The position numbers were made by a program, and so were the translations under genes. The notes under the pieces are model-generated. The model saw only the letters and a program-made list of their open reading frames with translations, had not been told where the DNA came from and did no database searches. DNA of 64,000 nucleotides from Fomitopsis serialis (lineage: Eukaryota > Basidiomycota > Agaricomycetes > Polyporales > Fomitopsidaceae), in the NCBI RefSeq assembly GCF_022376445.1, contig NW_025955019.1:1-64000 (forward strand). Direction: 5' to 3'. Every line of letters starts with the position of its first letter. The stretch's first letter is position 1. Positions 47,272 through 58,663 of this stretch are shown here, piece after piece.

Positions 47272-49895
47272 ATGGCTCCTCCGACTTGGGCAACTGTCGA
47301 ACAAAGGGACCTCTTGACGTCGAAGGTGGCGTCTCATCGCAGCGCACAAGCTGGACAGACATTACCGCGTTTCTGGGCTGATCTATACCGTGAATGGTTC
47401 AGGCTGTTTCCAGAGCGGGATGTCTTCTTCGCGGGTCGAACAGGGCCCATTACGGAGGAGGAATCGAAGGAGCTGAGCAAGGCCATAGAGAAACGTAAGA
47501 AGGTGAGCACGCGACCTTTCGAACAGCATCACCAGACTTCCCTGACGTGCTGCGCCTTTGAATAGACTTTGCGCAACTGGTTTAGTAACCATTCCGGCCA
47601 GAAGGGCCGCAAGGCAGCGTCTGCGAAAGTCAATATGAACATCTTCAAACCGAAAGGACGGCGGAACCTGCAGGTTCTTGAGGTATATTCTCGCAAGTAC
47701 TACGACGACTGCGTGAAGCCTGCCGTCAAAGCAGCCCTCGCGAGTCGCAAGTATGAGAGCGCTGAGAAGATGAATCTCGTGAGGCAACTGACCCGGGAGG
47801 CGTATGAGAATGAGAGCGACGAGACCAAAGCGGAGATCGAAGCCGAGGTCATCGCATCGAGAACCGCTAACGAGGCGCTCGCAGCTCTTCCAGCCAATGG
47901 TCAGGCTGGTCAGGCGCCGCCAAACCCTGTGCAACGTCAAGCGTAAGCCGTCTCTATGGTGTCGTTTGTTTGAATCTCATGCATCGATCTAGAATAATCG
48001 ACAACGTACCTGCCATTCTCCAACAAGTCCTGCCCGTGTTGCATGACTTGACGGGTGGATATTACATGGTCGTTGGCGTACTGAAGGACTGTGACGGAAA
48101 TATTACGACTGTGGCGTAAGTGACTTCATTTATATCGTTAGATAGTATGCTTACCATACTACTCTCAAGATACCACGCAGAGGACCCGACTGTGGGCTAC
48201 ACGTATGGCTCGTCGACGCCAGACTTCAAGTCGCGGGTCGTTCAGCCGTTCGCGGAATATGTTAAGGTTGAGCTAGGTATGCATAGGTTTCTTGCTCGAT
48301 GACCGATGGCTGACATACCATGTTAGCCGTACGTGAGGAAGAGGAGTTTGAGTCGAAAACCACCGGCCTTGTGCAGATGTCCGATTCCGAAGGTCGAGGC
48401 GAGAGCGTTGAAGCTGAGGCGGCGCAGACTATTGCAGAGACTGAGGTTAGCCACACTGAGGTCGCCCACACTGGTACGTCCATACACGCCATTGTTGTCC
48501 GCTTGTATGCCCATACGCACTTGGACAGATCCTGACGAGGGCGCCGCAGCAACGGAGACGTCTTCGGCAGCTCAATCTTCGGCGGACACGGCTTCAGGGG
48601 ATGTGTCTATGGCGGAAACATCCTCCGTGGATGTGTCGTCGCCATATGTGGTCGAGTCTTCGGTAAATGGCGCTTCGGACGACTCTTCTTCAGTGTACGC
48701 GACCTCCGCAGACAGGACATCGCTCACCTCTTCCCTGGATGCGTCGATGACCCTCACGTCTTCACCTTTGTTGGACGCGACTTCGGTGGACACCGTTATG
48801 GACGGGAACCTGGACCTGGGGTCTCATGACACTGCCACTGGCATGCTCGACCTACTTTATGATCACGAGCCTATCAACGCCCTCGCACCGGAGATGACTG
48901 ATCTCTACCGCCCCGAATTCAACCCCCAGCCTCCGTCGCTGTCGCTCGCTGAGTCCATGTCAGCTCCCTTCGTTTTCCCAGACGGCTTCACCTATGCGTG
49001 GGACGACAACAACCCGATGAACCCGATGACAATGGAAGGAAGCCAGATCTACGTGGGCGCCCAAGTCTCGATGCCCTTGATGGCAGCGGCGCCACCGCTC
49101 GGTTTCTTCCCCTCTGACACGTCTTCCTATCATTCTGGCTCATCTGTGCCAGCTGGATGGAACGGGATGGCCATGGAAGGCGCCATCGCGCCGATGGTCT
49201 CCCCGTCGCAGATGGTCGCCCTGTCGCAGATGGTCGCTCCGCCGCAGATGGTCGCTCAGCCGCCGATGGTTGCTCAGCCGCCGATGGTCGCCCCGCCGCA
49301 GATGGTCGCCCCGCCGCAGATGGTTGCTCAGCCGCCGATGGTCGTCGCGCCGCCGATGGTAGCCGCTGCGCCGTCGGCTCACACCTCTCCGGGCACCGAG
49401 CTCGCCGCATCGTCTCATGCAAGTACGCAGAGCGCCATAGCGTGGTCGGTGCCTTCGTCCACCGGGGTGTCATCTGCTCTGCCTTCGATATCTTCGCCTA
49501 CGCCGTCCATGACCACCTCTGCGCCGTCTACTAGCGATCACACACGTACGACGGTGTCTGACATCACGAATGTCGTTGACGCTACCACTCGTGCACGTTT
49601 GACGCAGCCGGCTACAAGCCCTTCTTGCTCTTCTTCAGAGGTCGAAGGCGTCAACTCACCTTCGTCGACGAACGGCGCACCGGAGCCGGCGAGCGCTACA
49701 GCAGCACCACGACCGCATCGTTTCCGTCGTGTGCCGGTGAACGCAGACGGGACCCGTCCCAGCAACTTACCCGGCACCCGGTCCCCCGCGAAGGAGAACA
49801 ATGTTGGGGGGTCGACGACGACGAAGACTGCACAGAAAAGGAAGGGGGCAACGAGCCCGACTGGACCGTCTAAGAAGCAGAAGGTTAGTAAGTGA
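47272..49895 (+). CDS. KDZ-associated partner protein with W[FY]xN helix motif
   Basis: Starts at ATG 47272 (MAPPTWATVEQRDLLTSKV). Exon 1 reads LPRFWADLYREWFRLFPERD and ELSKAIEKRKK, with an intron at about 47501-47564. Exon 2 begins TLRNWFSNHSGQKGRKAAS, the homeodomain-helix-like motif, and runs to about 47943. Further exons read IIDNVPAILQQVLPVLHDL and PTVGYTYGSSTPDFKSRVVQ. The rest is a long Ser/Thr/acidic tail with a PPQMVA/QPPMVA repeat near 49195-49370 and a basic end (QKRKGATSPTGPSKKQKVSK) like a nuclear signal. The gene is head-to-head with the transposase of its element, as is its relative at 1365-4369, and both have an intron at the same place before the W[FY]xN helix. A DNA-binding partner role is inferred. 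Confidence 0.6.
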
Positions 49896-50869
49896 CATCG
49901 CACGCACTTCAAGTCGCTACCGCCGTGGTTTCCATTCTTGCGTTTGAGTACTCGCGCGTGCCGCGCACATCCTGTACCCTCTCACGTTTTCTTGACCTTG
50001 CGTAACTTCTTCGATTCCAGTCGAGACTCGAGAAGTGTACGAAACTACAATACATCCACCACATAACGTGTTTTTGCATGCTTGCTCTCCCGTAACGTTC
50101 TGTATTATCGATGCTTCGGCTCACATGTACATAGTGTAGCCGCATCTGTGTCTATTGCAATATACAAGTGTCTGTCGAGTAAGGCAAAGGAATCATGACA
50201 GACTCACAAAGGACTGTCGACCGGAAGTCGAGATGGTACGTTGTTGCCGCGGTGAATGCTGTATAGGATCGCGAGAATGATGACGAAGATGAGACGGTAG
50301 TCACATACCAAGACACTGGTGCTCCCTCCGGCTCAGGCTGACTCCGTCTTGTTTCGTGTAGTCGAGACGATCACGGTGCGTCGCCCAGGAACGTTGTCGG
50401 GAAAACTTGACTGTGATGAAAACCAGGATGAGGGGCCGCAAGGACATCGCCGGAGATCAGATTGGCAGCGAGAACAAGTCAGAGAGATGGGATGTGGACG
50501 TGGACTTGGAGGCCGAAGAGGAGGTGAAGGTTGTCGTTGAGGCCGGGTGACGGCGGGGATACACGAAGTGTAGACACCGAGTGTTAGCGAGACGGAAGGT
50601 GGGAAAACGGTCGCTCACGCGCCACGGATGGGCAGGCTTGAGAGAGGTGGTTGTGAGTTACTGTTTACATCAGCGGCGCGTCCAGTGCAGCCCATGGGCC
50701 CAGAGCACTTGGCGCGCGATGTCAGCGCCATCCGACATCGTAAGGGAAGGTGCCACTGCACCGGTGCCCGCCATGTGTGTGGCGCGAGACGTATTCGATA
50801 GTGCCGGGGAGGTAGCCGTTGTCTCTAATGTACAAGCCAGGACCGAGAGCTCCGAGTCAGCGCTCAGCA
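49896..50869. other. Non-coding stretch between partner gene and right arm
   Basis: Open frames here are short and without features. The first 150 bases should hold the 3' end of the partner transcript. Nothing else was recognised. Confidence 0.4.
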
Positions 50870-51960
50870 AGAGGGAAGGCGTACCATGACTGATCCGCCA
50901 TGACGCATCTGTTATATGCTTCAAGCTCGGTGGTATCCTCCTGGGCGCGCTCAAGAGGGACTGTGCACGCTCGAAAGAGAGAGGCCTGGAGCCAGAGGGA
51001 AGGCGTGGCGGTTGCATGGCGGCGCGCCGAATGCGCCTGGATGGGAAGGATTTCCACGGTCTGTAATATACGAGGGCAGCGCGCTTGACCCGCTGGAAAG
51101 GGAAGGCGTACCACGGGCCGTCATCAACGCCAGTGGGAAGGCTGCAATGTATAAGAGGTCTGTGATGTATGAGAGCGCAGCGAGCCGGACACGCTCAGAA
51201 GGGAAAGTACCCACCGCCGTCTGTGATGCATGATCATAGCAGGGACTGTGATGTATGACTCGCAGCCTGAGCGCGCTTGACGTGCTCGAAAGGGAAGGTG
51301 TACCACCTGCCCACCGGCTCTGTATAAGACTGTGATGTATGAGACCGCAGCGAGCCGGACACGCTCAGAAGGGAAAGTACTCACCGTCTGTGATGTATGA
51401 TCATAGCAGGGACTGTGATGTATGCGTGCCTGTGAGCAGCGCGCTTGACGTGCTCGAAAGGGAAGGTGTACAAGAGCTCACCAGTGCTCACCCGCCCGCC
51501 GCCCGCCCGCCTGCCCTCCCGCCCTCACACTCACATTCCTGCCAGCTCGCTCGTCTGCCAACCTCGCTTGCCAGTTCATGCGCCCGTTCGCCTGCTCATG
51601 CATGGCCCCCGCGCTGGTGTTCACGCCCGGTTGCCCGAATTCTTGCCCCGTCTGTTCCGATTGCGCGCTCACGCTTTTGCTAGTTGTCATGTATGAGAGG
51701 TCTGTAATACATAGGAGGGCTGTGATGTACGATGGAATTGGCACGCGCCGGCGGACGCGCTCGAAAAGGAAGGTAATCGTGGTCTGTAATGCATGAGAGG
51801 GCTGTGATATATGATAGCGCGAGCCGGCAGACGCGCTCGAAAGGGAAGGCTGTGACGTGCTCTGTAATGTATGCTCGTGCGGTCTGTAATGTATGGCGAT
51901 TGGCCGGCTTTGGCACTGCTCTCTCATAAGAGGCAGCATGTATCATCTGTAGACTCTTAC
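50870..51960 (-). repeat. Right subterminal repeat arm, inverted relative to the left arm
   Basis: Boxes of the type GCTCGAAAGGGAAGG (near 51282, 51455, 51838) or GCTCAGAAGGGAAAG (near 51190, 51364) alternate with GTCTGTGATGTATGAGAG-like boxes (near 51158, 51328, 51695, 51785, 51890). These are the reverse complements of the boxes in the left arm (34280-35190). A block containing GCGAGCCGGACACGCTCAG is duplicated almost exactly at about 51178 and 51350. Their arrangement on both flanks supports one element between them. Confidence 0.75.
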
Positions 51961-51990
51961 TACAGGGTATCATGTATGATACTGCCAGCT

Positions 51991-52644
51991 CTAGGTGAAA
52001 GAGCCGTCGCTTGCAGTGGTAGTTAAACAGTCATCGACTGTGGGCTTGCGAGCGGCAGGGCCTAAAAGCGTCGGGGCGTGCCTATCTGCACCACGAGGGC
52101 CACCTCCACGTCTGCGTCCCCGTTGCACAAGAGATGGAGCTCTTGGGATGCTCGCAGCGGCAGAAGCTTGGCGCTGTTGATTGACCTGAGAAGACAACCC
52201 GACGGCAGAGCTCAAGCCACGGAAACCCGGAAATAGGTCTCCGGCTGCGGTGGCCGGAGCACCAGCGGATGGGTAGCCTCGAGAAGTAGAAGCAGAGCGG
52301 ATGCTCTGGTACGGAGTGAACCTAGAAGACGAGGCAGCCTGGGAATTCGCCGGAGGATGGCTCGGTAGCAACGCAGATGAGCGAGAAGGATTAGACTGGG
52401 ATGGATCACCGGTGAAACGAGGGTCTTGGACGTGAGATTGCGAGGCAGAGGGAGAAGCATGTGCGAGAGGATGCTGGCTATTAGAAGTGTCCATAGGAAG
52501 AGGATAAGCATGCTCTAAGGTTGGTGCCAGTGGCGGAACAGCAGTTGTTGTATCGGGCGACGGGGCAGAAGCGACAGCTTGCAGCATACGTATCAGCTGT
52601 GCCGCATGAGCCGGCGTTACGCCACTCAGCATATTCGGATCCAT
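51991..52644 (-). pseudogene. Agaricomycete transposon-associated protein, truncated at the arm
   Basis: From ATG 52644 (MDPNMLSGVTPAHAAQLIRM) the minus-strand frame reads a Ser/Pro/Ala-rich front, DPRFTGDPSQSNPSRSSALL, SASTSRGYPSAGAPATAAGD, LSSQVNQQRQASAAASIPRA and RRGRRRGGGPRGADRH, then VDDCLTTTASDGSFT and a stop at 51991. This order matches the front of a long protein family found many times in agaricomycete genomes next to transposons (recognised from memory, no Pfam name known to me). The rest of that protein is missing. The break coincides with the right arm of the second KDZ element, so the element appears to have landed in this gene. Confidence 0.5.
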
Positions 52645-53509
52645 GTGAACGATGAACCTAACAAGGATATAGCACACTTCACGTCAGCAATGATGCACAT
52701 AGACAAGGGTGCAGCATGCTCAGACTTACAAATAATGACAATGAATGGAGTGGAGAGATGATTACTATTGGGAACTTGCGGCCTGGGGGATTATGCTTCA
52801 AGTAGAGTATGGGAAGGACGTAGACATGGAGGTGAATATCGTCATAGCATCAACGAGTCAGTGTAATAAGTGCTTACCGTGTTCAAGTTAGAATACTATA
52901 GCGCCTCGACTCGGAAAGACAGAGCTGTGCGATATCGGTGCGGGCAATGACGAAGAGGACAGTCTTGAATGGGGAGTTTGCAAGACGGCGACACCGCTAT
53001 ACGATGCAGAGTCACGGAGTCCAAGTCCAAGTCGTGCGCAAAGGGGGTCAGACTCCGAGGCCTCATTCAAACTGTAGTACATTGCCGAGACCATTGGTTC
53101 CATGATGCATGACCGTGACCGCAGTGCCCGGCCAGCTTACTGAAAACAGTAGTTATCATTCTAATGAAACGGTGCTCCCAGTCATATCATTGACATACCA
53201 GACGTAATCCAAAGCAATGAAACGGGCAGACCAAAGCCCTACTAAAGCCTTACTGAATGTACCAAAGGCCCGGACCAGCCAACGCAATGTGTCTTGATGT
53301 ATTGAGCACCGGAGGGGAGTATAAGGTGCACGAAACCACCCATACACCAATGGCCGAGATACTACGGAGCTCAGATACTATGGAATCAGAGGTGAGAACC
53401 ATTGGGACCTCCAGAATCAGCGACCACGGCCCGAGTATTGGAAACATCCGAATCAGCAAAACCAGAGACCAACGCGCAATGATCAAGTGCGCGATTTTTT
53501 ATACAGAAA
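52645..53509. other. Stretch without a recognised gene
   Basis: Open frames on both strands lack known features. The last 250 bases read in frame into the BTB relic that follows, so they may contain decayed upstream parts of that gene, but no BTB motif is visible. Confidence 0.35.
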
Positions 53510-53777
53510 TACCGTCATACATGGACGTCGATGCACTCCTTCCGAGCTCTGTGATCGTGGAAAGGCACAGGAGGAGTGCTGCTCGGGCGATACTATCTAA
53601 TCCGGTTCCGAGTCAGTCCCCCGACATCGACGACTTTGACACAAGGTCCCCGAGCCCAGAGGTTCATTCGAGTCAGCTGGAACTACGACGTATCGCGAAT
53701 GGCTTGGTGAAGGTGAGAGTCCGAGATTTGATACTTATTTGAATGCACATCTCAGTGATCTGCAGATTACACTGTAG
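53510..53777 (+). pseudogene. C-terminal relic of a double-BTB gene
   Basis: The frame reads PSYMDVDALLPSSVIVERH, SPDIDDFDTRSPSPEVHSS and LRRIANGLVK, parallel to YMDVEAFLPSVDRA, SPDVRSPSPAG and LKEIAEGLAK of the intact gene at 54878-56653. An intron of about 50 nt (GTGAGAGTCC...CTGCAG) leads to the same three-codon last exon (ITL, stop at 53777). No BTB domain is present upstream, so only the end of the gene survives. Confidence 0.7.
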
Positions 53778-54212
53778 CTCAGTACCAGGACCCAGACCAC
53801 AATCGGTCAAGCAACTTGAACGGTCTCCAGGTATGTCAGACTCACTATCCGCAACCATACTGTAATAGATGCCATACGCGTTGTACTGTATTCAGGAATA
53901 GTATTCAGTGTTCGTTTCAACGTTGTCAACGTTACACGTTTGAACGTTGACTTTGAACTGTGGCATGCTGATTACATAATCAGCCACTCGCATCGTGCCG
54001 CATCATGCATCATGCCAAGCTGGGCCAAGTGTCTGCCACAACCTCTCCAGCACGAGCATCCAGTACTCAAGTACTCAACAGTACAGCGCAATACCCAGGA
54101 CGCAGCACTCAGTCTCCGTGACGCGTTGTTGCAGAGTCTAGGATCATAGCTCAGACTCTAGCTAATCCCTTGAAACAGTACATTCAAACCCAGTACGGCG
54201 GCCGGCCAACAT

Positions 54213-54299
54213 TGGTCTCGTACCCATCCGTGTGGACGCACCCCACCACCGCTCCGACACCGGTGGTGGGGTGCGTCCACACGGATGGGTACGAGACCA
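54213..54299. repeat. Perfect 39-bp inverted repeat with 9-base loop
   Basis: Bases 54213-54251 are the exact reverse complement of 54261-54299; the loop 54252-54260 is CTCCGACAC. Weaker pairing extends outward on both sides (GGCCAACAT against ATGTTGGCT in reverse). It lies in a non-coding gap between a BTB relic and the intact BTB gene. Whether it is transcribed is unknown; it could be a miniature inverted-repeat element, a small-RNA precursor or a cloning/assembly fold-back. Confidence 0.95.
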
Positions 54300-54877
54300 G
54301 CCAACATGATGCCTTCACACCAGCGGTCACCGAGCGCTCCGTCAGACTGGAATTTATGGTCCACTGGGCGATCTTAGATGCCAAAGACGTCCTCCTTTTG
54401 TATGAGCCAGATGCCGGCATACGTTCTGGTGAGTCAATATGTGTCGATTGATATCCGGGTGCCAACTGACCGCATTATGCTGCGGCATTACATACTGCAC
54501 ACCAAAACTGGCCATATCTGCCGCCCCATATCATATCTACCCTTGGACAGGAGATGGGGCTACTGCTTGAGTGGTTTTTCGACACGCAGGAGAATGCCGA
54601 CGCGGTGACAAGGCAGGCTCAGAAGCTGCAGATTGCGAACGTCGAAGACGCGTGCTTAGTCAAGTCAGTAAAGTTTCAAGGCCACGGTTTTGCCTCGAGG
54701 ATCGATGTCGATTTGGAAGCATTGGGGCGTTGTCTTCATATAAGATGAGCGCACTCCCTTCTCTTCGAGGCTCCTCACGTTCTACCTAGGACCAGCTCTA
54801 GTAAGTCAGCACAATTCTTGTCAGTCTGTCAGTCATGATATACTGAAACACCGCTCGCTCGCAGGAGCACACACATC
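54300..54877. other. Gap upstream of BTB gene with a coding-like fragment
   Basis: A 64-codon plus-strand frame at 54554-54748 (MGLLLEWFFDTQENADAVTR) has a protein-like composition but no recognised domain. It may be a fragment of a dead gene. The 5' region and promoter of the BTB gene at 54878 must also lie here. Confidence 0.3.
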
Positions 54878-56653
54878 ATGTCAACCCCGATTGACAGCGC
54901 AGCGCCTACGCTCGCTCCGTCCTCACCCACTATCCCGAACCACGAAACCGCCTCCCTAGGCAACGATCAGAGCAAGGATAGCCTCGTCAAGATCGCGCCT
55001 TATCCATTCGACAACGTTTACTCAGACGCCGACGTCGTGCTGCAGACTGCAGACGGTACGCGTTTCTACCTGCATAAGGCAGTCCTACGCATCGCGTCGG
55101 CGTTCTTCGCCGACATGTTCTCCTTGCCGCAACCGCTGTCTCCTGACTCGCCGGTTGCCGGTCGCGCTGAGATACCGACCATCCCGGTCACGGAGGACAG
55201 TGAGACTTTCGAGCGACTACTGTATACGTGCTACCGGGTCGACAGACCTGAAACGTCCTCCATTGAAGCTCATACTCTGGCGCATGTCCTTAGCGCGGCA
55301 CTCAAGTACCAGATGCCGATCGGCACCGCCATGATGAGCAAGTCATTGTCGTCTCGCATTCATATGACGCCCCTGGATGTCTTCGCAGTCGCATACCAGT
55401 TGAATCTGGAAGACATGGTGGAAGAAGCAGTCTGCGAATTCACGAGATGGCAGTCCGGGCACAAAGCCGCATCGCGTGGTTCCAAACCGACCGCCGAGAA
55501 GCCACGGCGGGCCCATCCACTCGATGAGTATTCTGTAGGAATGGATGCTTTACCCGCAGGCGTGTATTACCGACTTCTTCAACACCATGCTGCTAGAACC
55601 TTGGAATCGCTACGATCAAGCACAGAGGCCGCTGTAAGGCGTATCGTATCACGTCCTCGAGACACCGAAAAGGCTCGCGGGACCGAGATGGCTATCGGAC
55701 GACTACCTCATCCCTTTTACGACACCGCTCACGCGGATACCGTTATTCGCTCATCCGACAACGCGGTATTCTACATGAATCGCTCGCTGCTCAGTTTCGC
55801 TTCACCAGTCCTTGCCAAGTCGCTCTCAGTGTCCTCCACGACGACGGGATCCGGCGCCCCAGAGAGCGCGCCAGCCAGTCCCACCTTCGTGGCGACGCAC
55901 CGTTTCCCGGAGGATGGACGGACGCTTTCGAAACTCTTCCAGCTGTCTTACCCCATGCCTGACCCCGAGCTCACCGAGACGGGCTTCGCAGACACCAGGC
56001 TGAAGGACGCCCTTTCTGTGTTGGCGGCTGCGAAGAAATACGAGGTGGCACGAGCAGTCGCGTTCGCCAAACGTGCTTGTGTCGAGGCTGCCGGCGCTTC
56101 ACCCGTGCGTCTCTACCTGCTGGCGACGCAGTACAATTGGGACGACGTGGCCAAATATGCAGCCATGCGTTCTGTGTACGAGACCTCCGATGCCTACTAC
56201 CCAGAAATGGAGTCTGCTTCCGCTGTCGCATACCGTCGTCTCTTGGTATATTGCCGGAAGTGCCGAGACGTCATATTACGTGGCGGTGATGCCGCGCAGG
56301 AAACTGGAACACCTGTCGTTCATTCGGCTTATTGGAGCCAGTCCAGCTGGTTGAGGCGTCCAGGAGAAGCGAAGTTCTGGCTCGCGTTTCATGAACGTCT
56401 GAGCCGTTGTGTCGACTACGATTCTGAGGGTGAACCATATGTGTACATGGACGTCGAGGCATTTCTTCCGAGCGTAGACCGTGCTGCGCGGGCGAGCTCT
56501 GGGCCGCCGCACTCTCCTGACGTGAGGTCACCGAGCCCTGCAGGATGTTTCAATCGGCAAAACCTCAAAGAAATCGCCGAAGGTTTGGCGAAGGTGAGAG
56601 TCCTTGTTTGATATATGAATGTATGTCCCAACTATCTGCAGATCAAGCTATGA
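54878..56653 (+). CDS. Double BTB/POZ-domain protein, intact
   Basis: One long exon (54878-56593, 572 codons) and a three-codon last exon (56642-56653, IKL), joined by a GTGAGAGTCC...CTGCAG intron. The start MSTPIDSAAPTLAPSSPTIP is the first ATG of the frame. The first BTB domain (about residues 45-165) has SDADVVLQTADGTRFYLHKA, LRIASAFFADMF and VTEDSETFERLLYTCY. The second (about 290-420) has ADTVIRSSDNAVFYMNRSLL, FPEDGRTLSKLFQLSYPMPD and AAKKYEVARAVAFAKRACVE. BTB domains mediate protein-protein contacts; agaricomycetes have many such proteins, mostly uncharacterised. No other domain was seen. It is the only intact member of the local cluster. Confidence 0.85.
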
Positions 56654-57121
56654 TTACTGCAAAGCACTCGCAAACTTGAAGGATCATTCAATATTTTCAA
56701 TCGTCAGGTGATGTAAAATGGCGGTCTCTAGGTATGTTACCATTTTCAGCAGGCCTAACAGTATGCAATTGCTGACAACGAGGTCAGATAGTCGCCGCCG
56801 GCAGACCATTCTGTAGCGTCTGGAGTCGATGTCTGCTGGTGGTATACTAAGTACCTACCTATGAATATATGACGTGTGACCCGCCTCCGCATGCAGCGCA
56901 GTCAGCCACGAGAAATCCAGTCAGCAGATCATGCCACCAGTTGAAAGGGCTCAACGTACGTCTCATGCAGATTGCCTACGTCCACGTCAGATTCGCTCCT
57001 ACCCATGGAACATGTACTGATGCCACTCAGGCGTTTACGAATTCTTAGAATGATTGCCCAGCCCAGCATGATGGTCTGACCCCGGGTCCCAGACGGCTAA
57101 GCCGAGGATAATCTCAGTGAT

Positions 57122-58084
57122 GCCCGCCGTCTTCAAGAAGCAGCGAGGGGGTACGGGGTCGCACCTACGAAGCGTGCATACGTCGCGGCCAGTGCTGCGC
57201 ACCCCACTCGACTCTGCTTTGTCGCGAGCGTGTGCTACGAGTGGGACGGGGTGCAGGAGCTTGAGGAGGCCGCCTGGCTATCCGCCTATGCCATGGAAGA
57301 CACGCAAGTCCTGGAGATGGCACCGAGTCTGCGGCGAGCAGCCACTGGGCGCTCGTCTACTCCCAGAAATGCTGGGTCCTGGCCTCGTCCTCCGCCAGCG
57401 TAGCAAGAACATGCTTCAGACAAACAAAAGCACGCGTACCGGAGCAGACCCGGGTAACGCGAAGTCCAGTGAGTTGTGCTTCTAGTTTAGCATTCATCGA
57501 CACGTTTGCGGCGGAGCGAGCCCAACTTGAAGCTGGGACGGTGGATGGGCACCTGTGGCGGCGGACTGTCTGGTCGACTATGCTCGGATATGTACGGACG
57601 ATGATCCGAACGAAATTTCTTGTGCGTGTTCGTCGCACGTTCGATGCGTGCGTGGTTGGCAAGGCGTTGCGACGTGAAAATAGAATGTCGCGCAGTGAGG
57701 CTAGTATCTGCGGTACACGCAGTAGGACAATGTGAGTCAGTCTCTCGTATATGTATGGTGATAAGTATCAATATCATTGTGGCTCACTGTAAGTTTACAT
57801 TTGAGAGGACGCCGATCACCGTGAGGAAACACCTACTTCTCCCACAACGGCCCGAATTCTTTGGTTGTCGAGGCATTCCTTCCGGGTTCAACCTTTGTGG
57901 AGAACATTTACTGTGCTCCACGGGACACCTCAAGGTCGGCTGAGACTCTTGACGGTATCGAGCCGAGCCACGAACATGCACGCATCAAGAACTCAGAAGA
58001 ATTGCGGAAGCATTGATTTAGATGAGGGACCGCGTCCGATTCTAGGCGTACCTCATTCTCAGTAAATCCTAGATCAAGCTGTGA
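57122..58084 (+). pseudogene. Decayed copy of a double-BTB gene
   Basis: Plus-strand fragments align with the second half of the intact gene: ARRLQEAARGYGVAPTKRAY, AHPTRLCFVASVCYEWDGV and LEEAAWLSAYAMEDTQVLEM correspond to ACRLLEAAKKYEVARAAVFA, YPVRLYFVASRYGWEDVMK and DAAWRSVYETSDQYVREM of the copy at 58664. Further on VEAFLPGSTFVENIYC matches VEAFLPSVDRA, and a last mini-exon IKL with stop (58073-58084) follows an AG acceptor. A coding-looking piece between (FIDTFAAERAQLEAGTVDG, about 57490) is not explained. No first BTB domain remains. Confidence 0.65.
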
Positions 58085-58663
58085 TTGACGTAATGGCGTC
58101 AAGCGGCACCACAGCTCGAGTGAGGCTACATTGAGTCGAATCTACGAGCAAGGCTGACAGCGTGCGATCGCTTCGAATTTCACTCCCATGTATCAATCAA
58201 CTTACACTATCAGAATGCACCGACGCCAGTACTAGCAATATGGGGCTCAAATAGGAGGCATCTTCAGTACGGTGTCCAAGTCTTCCTAAACGGGGCGCTC
58301 AACTGTGTGATCAAGGGTATGCCTCGTTGCCTCGTTGAGCTTCTGCACGCGAAGCTAAGCACACGATGTACTCTAGTGATATCTCATTACGTTGATATTC
58401 CTGGCCGCCGCACACGTTGAATACACTAGACACGAGGATCGATGGTCGATGAAGCATGACTTACCAAGTTGAGCATACATCTCATACACGACGCCGACAC
58501 CCGTAGACCTTTCCTATCCCACTGACTACATATCCTCTAGTGTCTTGTTGTTCAATCGAGGGTGTGTGGTGATTTGCCATTGTTCCTCACCGAAAACCAC
58601 TGATTCTTGGCCATATCAGCCACTTGACGCTTCCCAGTTCGTACGACGGCAGCGATCCCAGCG

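Larger units (their letters stand above)
34200..51985. mobile_element. Second KDZ-class element, about 18 kb, with inverted repeat-rich arms (limits approximate)
   Basis: The block is framed by two arms whose short motifs face each other (34280-35190 and 50870-51960). It contains a KDZ transposase, a small unknown gene, an RNase HI N-terminal-like gene and a W[FY]xN partner gene. The right edge is placed near 51985 because the gene entering from the right (52644 to 51991) loses its downstream part there. The left edge is vague. Perfect terminal repeats or a target duplication were not found by eye, so the limits are inferred from content. Confidence 0.5.

Noticed and set aside
48988..49534. 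Repetitive antisense and alternative-frame proteins (for example with RPSAAEQPSA repeats)
   Set aside because: They are shadows of the PPQMVA repeat in the partner gene on the plus strand.
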